A stretch of DNA of 64,000 bases from Leptospiraceae bacterium (lineage in GTDB: Bacteria; Spirochaetota; Leptospiria; Leptospirales; Leptospiraceae): assembly GCA_024233835.1 (NCBI GenBank), contig JACKPC010000003.1, forward strand, positions 528,501 to 592,500, read 5' to 3'. Below the pieces are notes generated by a model. That model ran no database searches, had not been told where the DNA came from, and saw nothing but the letters and a program-made list of their open reading frames with translations. Below, piece by piece: positions 42,506 to 51,248 of this stretch. The translations under genes and the position numbers were made by a program. The first letter of the stretch is position 1, and every line of letters begins with the position of its first letter.

Positions 42506-43780
42506 ATGGCAAAAGAAATCATTGTTCCCGAAATGGGCGAATCCATAACAGAAGCCACAATTCTTTCCTGGTCCTTTCAGGAAGGGGATAGTGTAAAAGC
42601 AGATGATATTCTGGCGGAGTTAGAAACAGACAAGGTTACTATGGAAGTTCCGGCACCGGCAAGCGGAGTTTTAAGTAAAATTCAAAAGAAAGCCGGAGAA
42701 ACGGTCAGTGTAAAAGAAGTGATTGGCTTAATCGATGAATCCGGAACCTTGAGCCCCAAAAAAGAAGAAATATCCGAAATATCCAAGAAAGAAGACTTGG
42801 CTTACACTTCAGATACAAAGACAAACGATACTCTTCCACCTTCTGTACGAAAACTTATGGAAGAAAATCATATAAAGTCTAATGATATAAAAGGAAGTGG
42901 AAAAAATGGGCAGATAACAAAAGAAGATGTATTAGAATATCTTGAAAAACAAAAAAAGCAAAGTAAATCTTCCGAAGAGAGTTCTAAACCTTCCAGTGTT
43001 TCACCTTCTATCTTAGAGAAAATACAATCTCTTTCTGCTAAAACTCCAGTGAAAGCTGAGGAGAAGGCAATGCAGATAACAGAGAGAGAAACGATTGAGC
43101 CTATGTCCAAATTAAGGCAGACGATAGCCAATCGCTTACTATCCGCTCAGCAGAATGCCGCTATATTAACTACCTTTAATGAAGTAGATATGTCAGGAGT
43201 TATGAACCTGAGAGCGAAGTATAAAGATAGTTTTAAAGAAACTCATAATGTAGGTCTCGGTTTTATGAGTTTTTTTACCAGGGCTTCTATTGCAGCTCTT
43301 AAAAAATTTCCATTAATTAATGCTGAAATTCGGGGAAATAGTATTGTTCATAAACACTATTATGACATAGGCGTAGCTGTAGGGGGTCCGAAAGGATTAG
43401 TTGTTCCGATTATTCGAGACGCGGATCGATTAAGCTTTGCGGGTATCGAACAGGAAATTTTACGTTTAGCTAATAAGGTAAAAGATGGCAAGATCAATTT
43501 AGATGATTTACAGGGTGGAACTTTTTCTATCTCAAATGGTGGAATTTATGGTTCTATGATGTCGACTCCGATTTTGAATCCTCCTCAGAGTGGTATATTA
43601 GGACTGCATAATATTGTAAAGCGACCGGTTGTTGTGAACGATGAAATTGCAATCAGGCCAATGATGTACATAGCCCTTTCCTATGATCACCGTATTGTTG
43701 ATGGAAAAGAAGCCGTGCAATTTTTGGTGAAGATAAAAGAGTGTATTGAAGATCCGAGCCGCTTACTCCTGGAGGTGTAA
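42506..43780 (+). CDS. sucB: 2-oxoglutarate dehydrogenase E2 (dihydrolipoyl succinyltransferase)
   Basis: E2 component of 424 residues. Lipoyl domain at 1-75 with Lys43 in ETDKVTMEVPAPASG, a linker, an E3-binding segment (PPSVRKLMEENHIKSNDIKG, then GKNGQITKEDV) and the catalytic domain with YDHRIVDGKEAVQFL at the end. It transfers the succinyl group from E1 to CoA. It leads an operon with lpd and sucA, which is not the usual sucA-sucB-lpd order. Confidence 0.95.
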   Translation: MAKEIIVPEMGESITEATILSWSFQEGDSVKADDILAELETDKVTMEVPAPASGVLSKIQKKAGETVSVKEVIGLIDESGTLSPKKEEISEISKKEDLAYTSDTKTNDTLPPSVRKLMEENHIKSNDIKGSGKNGQITKEDVLEYLEKQKKQSKSSEESSKPSSVSPSILEKIQSLSAKTPVKAEEKAMQITERETIEPMSKLRQTIANRLLSAQQNAAILTTFNEVDMSGVMNLRAKYKDSFKETHNVGLGFMSFFTRASIAALKKFPLINAEIRGNSIVHKHYYDIGVAVGGPKGLVVPIIRDADRLSFAGIEQEILRLANKVKDGKINLDDLQGGTFSISNGGIYGSMMSTPILNPPQSGILGLHNIVKRPVVVNDEIAIRPMMYIALSYDHRIVDGKEAVQFLVKIKECIEDPSRLLLEV

Positions 43781-43781
43781 C

Positions 43782-45185
43782 TTGAAAGAATTTGATCTGG
43801 CCGTTATAGGTGCAGGACCCGGTGGATATGTGGCTGCTATACGGGCATCTCAGTTGGGTTTAAAAACTGCTATCATTGAAAAAAGAGAAACTCTGGGTGG
43901 AACCTGTCTAAATGTGGGATGTATTCCATCAAAAGCTTTATTAGATTCTTCCGAGCAATACCATCTAACAGTACACAAATTACAGGATCACGGGATTACT
44001 GTGGATAATGTAAAATTTGACCTGAAGAAAATGATGGAGAGAAAAGAAAAGGTGGTTTCTGAAGTTTGCGGAGGAGTTGATTTTTTAATGAAAAAAAATA
44101 AAATTGAACACTTTCATGCAGAAGCCAAATTTGTTACTTCTACTGAACTTTCTCTCAAAAAATCTGATGGCAGTACAGAAGCTATAAAAGCACAGAAAAT
44201 CATTATTGCTACGGGTTCTGTTCCTATAGATATACCGACCTTTCCTGTAGATAAAAAGGTGATTATTACTTCTGACGAAGCGATTGCACTCACAGAGGTA
44301 CCTAAGAGAATGCTAATTATCGGGGCCGGGGTGATAGGTCTTGAATTAGGTTCTGTCTGGTCCAGACTGGGTTCGGAAGTGACGATTGTTGAGTTGCAGG
44401 ACCGCTTATTTGTCGGAGCTGATAAACAAATGTCTAAGCTCGCGGAAAGGATTTTAAACTCTCAAGGCTTGAAACTATTATTCGAACATAGAGTGAAAAC
44501 TTGTGAGGTCAAAAATAATGTAGCTAAAGTTTTGGTTGAAGACAAGGCCGGTAAAGAAATTCAGATGGATGCAGATGTAGTATTGGTCTCAGTAGGAAGA
44601 AGGCCATATGCCGATAATTTGGGAGCAAAAGAAATTGGAATCGAATTCACGGATAGGGGCAGGATAAAAGCCGGATTAAATAAATTTCAAACCAATATCC
44701 CCAATGTATATGCAATTGGGGATGTGATCGACGGACCAATGCTAGCACATAAGGCTGAAGAAGAGGGAATTGCCGTTGCCGAAATCATTGCCGGACAGGC
44801 CGGACATGTGAATTACAATGCAATTCCTTCAATTGTTTATACCTGGCCGGAGGTTGCCTGGATTGGAAAGGGTGAGGAAGAATTAAAAGAAAAAGGTATA
44901 GAATATAAGGTAGGCAAATCTTTGTTCAGGGCGAATGCTCGTTCAAAAGCCATGAATGAAATAGAAGGGCAGGTCAAGGTTTTAGCTGATAAGAAGACAG
45001 ATAAAATTCTGGGTATTTATATAATTGGACCGAGAGCATCAGATATGATTGCAGAAGCGGCTATTGCGTTTGAATTTGGTGCATCTGCAGAAGACATAGC
45101 AAGGACAGTTCATGCACATCCGACACTATCTGAAATTGTAAAAGAAGCTGCTATGTCAGTAGATAACTGGGCTATACATTCTTAA
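43782..45185 (+). CDS. lpd: Dihydrolipoyl dehydrogenase (E3)
   Basis: FAD-dependent E3 component of 467 residues that reoxidises dihydrolipoyl groups with NAD. FAD motif VIGAGPGGYVAAI, redox disulfide Cys42/Cys47 in GGTCLNVGCIPSK, NAD motif IIGAGVIGLELGS, and the active-site HAHPTLSE near the end. It starts at TTG 43782, preceded by GGAGGTG (43771-43777). An ATG 12 codons earlier lies inside sucB and would add unrelated residues. Confidence 0.95.
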   Translation: MKEFDLAVIGAGPGGYVAAIRASQLGLKTAIIEKRETLGGTCLNVGCIPSKALLDSSEQYHLTVHKLQDHGITVDNVKFDLKKMMERKEKVVSEVCGGVDFLMKKNKIEHFHAEAKFVTSTELSLKKSDGSTEAIKAQKIIIATGSVPIDIPTFPVDKKVIITSDEAIALTEVPKRMLIIGAGVIGLELGSVWSRLGSEVTIVELQDRLFVGADKQMSKLAERILNSQGLKLLFEHRVKTCEVKNNVAKVLVEDKAGKEIQMDADVVLVSVGRRPYADNLGAKEIGIEFTDRGRIKAGLNKFQTNIPNVYAIGDVIDGPMLAHKAEEEGIAVAEIIAGQAGHVNYNAIPSIVYTWPEVAWIGKGEEELKEKGIEYKVGKSLFRANARSKAMNEIEGQVKVLADKKTDKILGIYIIGPRASDMIAEAAIAFEFGASAEDIARTVHAHPTLSEIVKEAAMSVDNWAIHS

Positions 45186-45211
45186 GATTCTCTAAAGGAG
45201 AGAATGAGTCT

Positions 45212-47998
45212 ATGAGTTTTGAAGAAAAGTTAATGGCATTAAATGTGGGTAATTTGGAAGTCCTGGAAGAATTATATATTCGTTATAAACAAAATCCGGC
45301 TAATGTGAGTGGTGATTGGGCTATACTCTTTCACCAACTCGAAACAGAGTCTTCGGGTTCTGTAGATGAAAGTGGAGTTTTTCATCAGGTTGGTTCTTTA
45401 GAAAAAAAGGCCTATTCAACTCCTCCTTCCGGCTCGCAAATTGATGGTGTATTATCCCTATCGGAAATGGGGGTTTTGAATATACTGAATGCTTACCGGA
45501 GGCAGGGACATCTGGCTGCCCATCTGGACCCTCTAAAGATCAAGCAACCGAATCGTATTTTTATAGATAAAAAATTGAAAAGTTTGAGTGAAGAAGATTT
45601 GGAAAGTTACGTTGAAGCAAAATTGACCGGGCCCGGCCTGGGGGTTGTGAAATTGAAAGACGTGATTACTTGGTACGAGAAAACATATTGTGATAGTATC
45701 GGGGCAGAGCAGTACTATCTCGTAGATGATGTGGAAAGAGAATGGTTGCAAACACGCATGGAAAGCACGGCCAATTCGGAGGCCATCTCTACAAAGGATA
45801 GACTCAGACTTTTTCGAAAACTATTTAAGGCTGATTACTTTGAAAAGTTCTTAGCTAAAAAATATGTGGGGAAGAAGCGTTTTTCTTTAGAAGGAGGAGA
45901 AACTTTTATTCCGATAATGGATACCATTATTGAAGAAGCCGGAAAGCATGACATGGAACACCTTGTTATCGGCATGGCACACAGGGGAAGATTAAATGTT
46001 CTGGTTAACATTTTTGATAAGCCTGCAAGCCAAATATTTGCAGAATTCGAGGAAAATGTAAATCCCGGTAAGGAATATGCGGATGTTAAATACCATTTAG
46101 GATATTCTACAGCCAGAACCACAGAATCCGGAAAGGAAGTTAAGCTATCTCTTGCCTTTAATCCGAGTCACTTAGAAGCGGTTAACCCCGTTGTGACAGG
46201 TTCCGTGAGGGCGAGACAGTTCTTATATAAAGACAAAGATAGAAAAAAAGTGATGCCTATTTTAATACACGGAGATGCTGCTTTTGCCGGACAGGGAATT
46301 GTGGCTGAAACTCTAAACCTTATGAATTTAGAGGGGTATGATGTGGGTGGTACCTTCCACATTGTGATTAATAATCAGATAGGATTTACTACTTTACCGG
46401 AAGAATCCCGTTCTACGCTTTATGCAACTGATCTGGCAAAAGGTTTTCAGATCCCGATTTTTCATGTAAATGGAGATGATCCGGAAGCGGCTTATAGGGT
46501 TGTAAAATTAGCTTTAGAATACAGGCAAAAGTTCAATAAAGATGTGATTATTGACTTAATCTGCTACAGGAGGCTCGGTCATAATGAAACGGATGAACCG
46601 GCATTTACACAACCTTCTATGTACAGTGTGATTAAAGACCATCCTACTACAGCCAAACTGTATGAAAAATATCTTTTTGAAGAAGGGATTCCCAAAGAAG
46701 ACCTGGATCAGATAAAGAAAGATGCCAAGCAGTATCTGGAAAAATCTTTTCAGGAAACAAAAGAGCAGAAGATTACCATTCAAATTGATACAATGAAAGG
46801 TGTATGGGCTTCTTATTCAAAAGATCCTCTTGATTCTCAACCGGCAACTGAGTTATTAGCCGAGCAAGAAAAATCTATACTGAAAGCTATTACAACCATT
46901 CCTGATACATTTAAACCTAACTCAAAGCTTGTAAAATTATTAGAAAATCGTTATAAAATGGGAATTGGAGAAATGCCGATAGATTGGGGATTTGCAGAAG
47001 CTATGTCTCTTGGTTCGATTTTAGAAAATGGATTCCATATTCGCTTTGCCGGTCAGGATGCCCAGAGAGGAACCTTTTCACATAGACATGCGGTTCTGGT
47101 AGATATTCAGAACGGAGAAAAGTATATTCCTTTAAATCATATCTCTGATAAGCAGGGTAAAATAGAAGTCATTAACTCGTCTCTTTCTGAGTATTCCTGT
47201 CTTGGTTTTGAATACGGATATTCTTTATCAAATCCTTCTTCTCTGGTCTTATGGGAGGCTCAATTTGGTGATTTCGCTAATACTGCCCAGGTTATATTTG
47301 ACCAGTTTATCAGTAGTTCTGAGGTAAAATGGCAGAGGATGAGCGGGTTGGTAGTTTTATTGCCGCATGGATATGAGGGACAGGGCCCGGAACACTCCAG
47401 TGCCAGACCGGAGAGACTTTTACAGCTCTGTGCGAATGATAATATACAGGTTTGTAATTGTACAAGCCCTGCTCAGTATTTTCATTTACTCAGAAGGCAA
47501 ATTTTACGAAACTATAGAAAACCATTAATTATATTAAGTCCGAAAAGTCTTTTACGTTTGCCGGCTGCAACCTCAGCTTTGAGTGATTTAATGCAGGGAG
47601 CATTCAGGGAAGTAATTGATGATGATATGGCTGATGTAGAAAAAATAAAACGAATTATTTTCTGTACAGGAAAAGTGTATTATGATTTAATACAGGAAAA
47701 AGAAAAGGGCAATCGAAGTGATGTTGTGATTATTCGCTTGGAACAATTATACCCATTTCCTGATTCAGGACTTCACAAAATATTTGAAAAATATAAACAT
47801 GCCACAGAATATATCTGGGCACAGGAAGAACCTCAGAATCAGGGAGCCTGGTCATTTGTAAAAGAGCGACTGGAACTCATAGTCGGACTAAAATCTTTAA
47901 AATTTGCCGGTCGTAAGGCGTATTCGAGTCCGGCAGCAGGCCATTTGAAAATTCATACAAAAGAACAGCAGGAACTGGTTCAGACTGCCTTTTCATAA
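45212..47998 (+). CDS. sucA: 2-oxoglutarate dehydrogenase E1
   Basis: Thiamine-diphosphate-dependent E1 component of 928 residues, full length. It has the N-terminal E2-binding segment (LEELYIRYKQNPANVSGDW), then VIGMAHRGRLNVLVNI, the ThDP/metal motif region GDAAFAGQGIVAETLN...INNQIGFTT, and C-terminal PHGYEGQGPEHSSARPER. It lies 26 bases after lpd and ends with a hairpin downstream. Confidence 0.96.
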   Translation: MSFEEKLMALNVGNLEVLEELYIRYKQNPANVSGDWAILFHQLETESSGSVDESGVFHQVGSLEKKAYSTPPSGSQIDGVLSLSEMGVLNILNAYRRQGHLAAHLDPLKIKQPNRIFIDKKLKSLSEEDLESYVEAKLTGPGLGVVKLKDVITWYEKTYCDSIGAEQYYLVDDVEREWLQTRMESTANSEAISTKDRLRLFRKLFKADYFEKFLAKKYVGKKRFSLEGGETFIPIMDTIIEEAGKHDMEHLVIGMAHRGRLNVLVNIFDKPASQIFAEFEENVNPGKEYADVKYHLGYSTARTTESGKEVKLSLAFNPSHLEAVNPVVTGSVRARQFLYKDKDRKKVMPILIHGDAAFAGQGIVAETLNLMNLEGYDVGGTFHIVINNQIGFTTLPEESRSTLYATDLAKGFQIPIFHVNGDDPEAAYRVVKLALEYRQKFNKDVIIDLICYRRLGHNETDEPAFTQPSMYSVIKDHPTTAKLYEKYLFEEGIPKEDLDQIKKDAKQYLEKSFQETKEQKITIQIDTMKGVWASYSKDPLDSQPATELLAEQEKSILKAITTIPDTFKPNSKLVKLLENRYKMGIGEMPIDWGFAEAMSLGSILENGFHIRFAGQDAQRGTFSHRHAVLVDIQNGEKYIPLNHISDKQGKIEVINSSLSEYSCLGFEYGYSLSNPSSLVLWEAQFGDFANTAQVIFDQFISSSEVKWQRMSGLVVLLPHGYEGQGPEHSSARPERLLQLCANDNIQVCNCTSPAQYFHLLRRQILRNYRKPLIILSPKSLLRLPAATSALSDLMQGAFREVIDDDMADVEKIKRIIFCTGKVYYDLIQEKEKGNRSDVVIIRLEQLYPFPDSGLHKIFEKYKHATEYIWAQEEPQNQGAWSFVKERLELIVGLKSLKFAGRKAYSSPAAGHLKIHTKEQQELVQTAFS

Positions 47999-48019
47999 GA
48001 AAAAGGTTTTAAGACAATT

Positions 48020-48063
48020 GCAAGCGAACCTGGAGAATTCGCTTGCGAAAAGAAAAGGTTTTT
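48020..48063 (+). terminator. Terminator after sucA
   Basis: GCAAGCGAA (48020-48028) pairs perfectly with TTCGCTTGC (48038-48046) across a nine-base loop. An A/G-rich stretch and TTTTT (48059-48063) follow. It separates the dehydrogenase operon from the chemotaxis operon. Confidence 0.5.
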
Positions 48064-48173
48064 AAGCTGGCTTAGAATAGAAAATTATTTCCAGAAAAAC
48101 TTGAGAGATCTGTTTTTTTTTTCGATGTAATACTAGATAAATATATTTTCGGAAGCGCGTAAGGAGTAATATT

Positions 48174-48539
48174 TTGCAAAAGAAAATAATGATAATCGAT
48201 GATTCTACGGTTTTTCGCAAAGTCGTTTCTATGCATTTAAAAAATGCAAATTTTGAGGTTGTCGAAGCTGTAGATGGATTAGATGCACTAAACAAGTTAG
48301 AGGCTGAAAAGGTAAACTTAATTATTTGTGATGTTAATATGCCGAATATGGATGGACTTACCTTTGTTGGCAAAGTAAGAGCAAATCCGAGTTTAAAATT
48401 TATTCCGGTTATTATGTTAACGACCGAATCTCAAGAAGAAAAAAAGTTAAAGGGAATGGAAGCCGGAGCCAGGGCCTGGCTTGTGAAACCATTTTCTCCG
48501 GAACAGTTACTTTCTGCAATTTCCAGATTGATGAGATAA
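48174..48539 (+). CDS. cheY: CheY-type response regulator
   Basis: Single receiver domain of 121 residues. The acidic pocket Asp9/Asp10, phospho-acceptor Asp53 (ICDVNMPNMDG), Thr83/84 and Lys105 (VKPF) are all in place. It would carry the CheA signal to the flagellar motor or to another target. Starts at TTG 48174 with AAGGAG seven bases before. First gene of the chemotaxis operon. Confidence 0.9.
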   Translation: MQKKIMIIDDSTVFRKVVSMHLKNANFEVVEAVDGLDALNKLEAEKVNLIICDVNMPNMDGLTFVGKVRANPSLKFIPVIMLTTESQEEKKLKGMEAGARAWLVKPFSPEQLLSAISRLMR

Positions 48540-48540
48540 A

Positions 48541-48924
48541 ATGGAAATTGAAATTACTCGTACTGAATCAGATGGAACGGTGGATTGTAAAATTTCTGGT
48601 GAATTGAATATTTATCAGGCTTTAGATATAAGAAATTCTTTTTTAGAAATTCTTAAGAACCATTCTAAAATTCATCTTGATTTTTCTGAAGTAATTGACT
48701 TTGATAGTGCTGCTTTACAGATACTCATAGGCTTAAAACGAGAAGCAAAAGCGCAGAATAAAAAGTTGCGATTTTACAATCATAGTGATTCTGTTTTAAA
48801 AGTACTGGATTTATTTGGTATGCTATCTTTCTTCGAAGATAAAATAAGCTTAAATCGGGATAAGCGGAAGGAATTTTCCTTCCAATATGGTACCAAAAAG
48901 CTTCCCAATTTTTTAAAATTGTAA
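48541..48924 (+). CDS. STAS-domain protein
   Basis: Protein of 127 residues with a STAS domain (about 1-100), the fold of anti-sigma factor antagonists. The segment with LDFSEVIDFDSAALQILIG carries the position (Ser56) that is phosphorylated in SpoIIAA-type proteins. It is one base from cheY and 18 from cheA. STAS proteins inside chemotaxis operons occur in several bacteria but their role there is not settled; a CheA-related adaptor or phospho-switch is possible. Confidence 0.85.
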   Translation: MEIEITRTESDGTVDCKISGELNIYQALDIRNSFLEILKNHSKIHLDFSEVIDFDSAALQILIGLKREAKAQNKKLRFYNHSDSVLKVLDLFGMLSFFEDKISLNRDKRKEFSFQYGTKKLPNFLKL

Positions 48925-48942
48925 AATAGCCGGAGAGATTCA

Positions 48943-51225
48943 TTGAGACTGGATGAAATAAAAGAGACCTTTATCGCAGAATCAAGTGAGATTCTACAAA
49001 AGATGGAATCAAGCTTGTTGTATCTTGAATCCAATCCTCCTAATGATGATCTAATAAATGATTTGTTTAGAGGTTTCCATACTATTAAAGGTTCTGCCGG
49101 TATATTTGGATATGAACATGTAGTGTCCTTTACCCACATTGTAGAAAGCCTGATGGACAAAATAAGAAATGGGGAGCTGGAATTAAAAAAAAACATAATA
49201 CAACTTCTTCTGGCAAGTAGAGATTTCATTTCCGATCAAATAGAATGTATTTCTAATGAGCAGGGAATGAACGATGATATGAAGTCTTTGGAGGAGTCCC
49301 TGTTACAGAAATTACAGGCTATTTTGGATAATAAAGAACTTCCTATAGATGATGCAGAAGAAAGTAAAGAAAATGAAGTAATTCCGGAAGAGATTCCCCG
49401 CTTGCTTGAGTTTCAGGCATTAGAAGAACAAGAAGAAGTTGTTTCAGATATTGTTTTCCCTAATTGGCATATTTCATTGCGCTTCGGTGAAGAAGCTTAT
49501 TACAATGGATTTGAGCCCATTTCTATACTATCATACCTTCGAGAAATGGGAAAGATACAAAACATTGTTACCCTAACAAACAAAATTTTTTCTCTGACGG
49601 ATTTAAATGTTGAAAGCTGCTATCTCGGGTTTGAAATTGAGTTAGAGTTTTCGGGCAACCAAAAAGATTTAGAAGCCGCTTTTGAATTCATCCAGCACGA
49701 TTGTCGCATTTTTATTTTACCACCAATACGAAGTCGGATTGAGTATCAACAATTATTTGCTGTATTTAAGGATGAACGATTTCGATTGGCTCGAATTTTG
49801 CGATATATGGGTGCTTTACCCGCTAGAGAAGAGTTAACAAAAGGTAAAAAGGAAGAATCTAATATTCTTCCTATTGAAGTTGTAAAAGAACAGGAAATTT
49901 CTGAGGAAAAATTTACAGAAACGAAAACAGAAAAAAGGGAAAACTTATTAGATAAGGTAGAAAATAAATCTGGTAGTGAGAGTTCTGAGTTAAAGACAAA
50001 CCTTCCTGAACCTAAAAAAAGCGATATTTCAAAAATACAAAAAAGCATTGAAAGCAAATACATTCGAGTTGATGCCTATAAGTTGGATCAACTGATTAAC
50101 CTGGTCGGAGAATTGGTTATAACGGGTGCCAATCTACAACAGGTATCAAACGAGAAAAAAATCGCTGATTTATCTGAAGTTACACAATCTATGACCCATC
50201 TCATTAGTGAAATAAGAGAAGGAGCTTTAAAACTCAGAATGGTACAGGTGGGAGACACCTTTAACCGCTTTCAAAGAACTGTTCGTGATATAGGTCAGGA
50301 ATTAGATAAAAAAATTAACTTTAAAATTAGCGGTGGAGATACGGAACTTGATAAAACTGTAATTGAAAAAATTAATGATCCGCTAATGCATCTGATTCGA
50401 AATGCAATTGATCACGGAATTGAGTCTTCTGAAGAGAGAAAAAGAATCGGGAAGCCAGAGGAAGGAACTCTAAGTTTGAATGCCTATCATGAAACAGGCT
50501 ACATTGTTATTGAAGTTTCGGATGATGGAAAGGGACTGGATCCGGAAAAAATTATAGGAAAAGCATTAGAAAAAGGTATTATTCGAAGTGCAACTGAGAT
50601 TTCTAAAAATTCTGCGGTTGACTTAATATTTAAACCCGGTTTTTCTACTGCTTCGAAAGTGACAAATTTATCCGGAAGGGGAGTCGGTTTAGATGTAGTT
50701 CAAAAAAATATAGAAGCTCTACGTGGTGCTATAAATGTAGAAACTGAAATTGGGAAAGGGACCCGTTTTATAATTCGATTACCTTTAACTCTGGCTATTA
50801 TTGAAGGATTTTTGGTTAAAGTATCTGACTCTTTTTATGTGGTTCCTCTGGATATAGTTGTGGAATGTCTGGAATATAAAGAAGAGTATAAATCAAAAAA
50901 TAAAGATTATATTAATTTGCGTGGAGAACTATTACCTTTTATTAAAATTCATGAATTATTCCATTTGAAGTTGAATCCAAATTCCAGAAAGAATATTCTT
51001 GTCGTTCAATTTGCAGGACATAAAATAGGAATTTTGGTGGAGGCATTTTTGGGAGAAATACAAACAGTTATTAAACCTTTAGGCAAGGTATTTAACCATT
51101 TAAAGGGAGTAAGCGGTTCAACAGTTTTAGGAAATGGTAAAATTGCTTTAATATTAGATATACCATTGTTAGTTCAAAAAATTATTCATGATGAAAATGC
51201 TGGAATAGACAAGAAGAAATTATAA
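48943..51225 (+). CDS. cheA: Chemotaxis histidine kinase CheA
   Basis: Kinase of 760 residues. The HPt domain carries the phospho-acceptor His46 in RGFHTIKGSAG. A divergent middle region (about 130-290) and acidic/Lys linker follow, then the dimerisation domain (about 375-430) and an ATP-binding domain with N-box HLIRNAIDHGIE, DDGKGLDP and GRGVGLDVV. A C-terminal CheW-like regulatory domain (about 620-750) ends it. Starts at TTG 48943. It would phosphorylate CheY and CheB in the same operon. Confidence 0.95.
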   Translation: MRLDEIKETFIAESSEILQKMESSLLYLESNPPNDDLINDLFRGFHTIKGSAGIFGYEHVVSFTHIVESLMDKIRNGELELKKNIIQLLLASRDFISDQIECISNEQGMNDDMKSLEESLLQKLQAILDNKELPIDDAEESKENEVIPEEIPRLLEFQALEEQEEVVSDIVFPNWHISLRFGEEAYYNGFEPISILSYLREMGKIQNIVTLTNKIFSLTDLNVESCYLGFEIELEFSGNQKDLEAAFEFIQHDCRIFILPPIRSRIEYQQLFAVFKDERFRLARILRYMGALPAREELTKGKKEESNILPIEVVKEQEISEEKFTETKTEKRENLLDKVENKSGSESSELKTNLPEPKKSDISKIQKSIESKYIRVDAYKLDQLINLVGELVITGANLQQVSNEKKIADLSEVTQSMTHLISEIREGALKLRMVQVGDTFNRFQRTVRDIGQELDKKINFKISGGDTELDKTVIEKINDPLMHLIRNAIDHGIESSEERKRIGKPEEGTLSLNAYHETGYIVIEVSDDGKGLDPEKIIGKALEKGIIRSATEISKNSAVDLIFKPGFSTASKVTNLSGRGVGLDVVQKNIEALRGAINVETEIGKGTRFIIRLPLTLAIIEGFLVKVSDSFYVVPLDIVVECLEYKEEYKSKNKDYINLRGELLPFIKIHELFHLKLNPNSRKNILVVQFAGHKIGILVEAFLGEIQTVIKPLGKVFNHLKGVSGSTVLGNGKIALILDIPLLVQKIIHDENAGIDKKKL

Positions 51226-51248
51226 GATAATATTTTGGAGAAATATTA

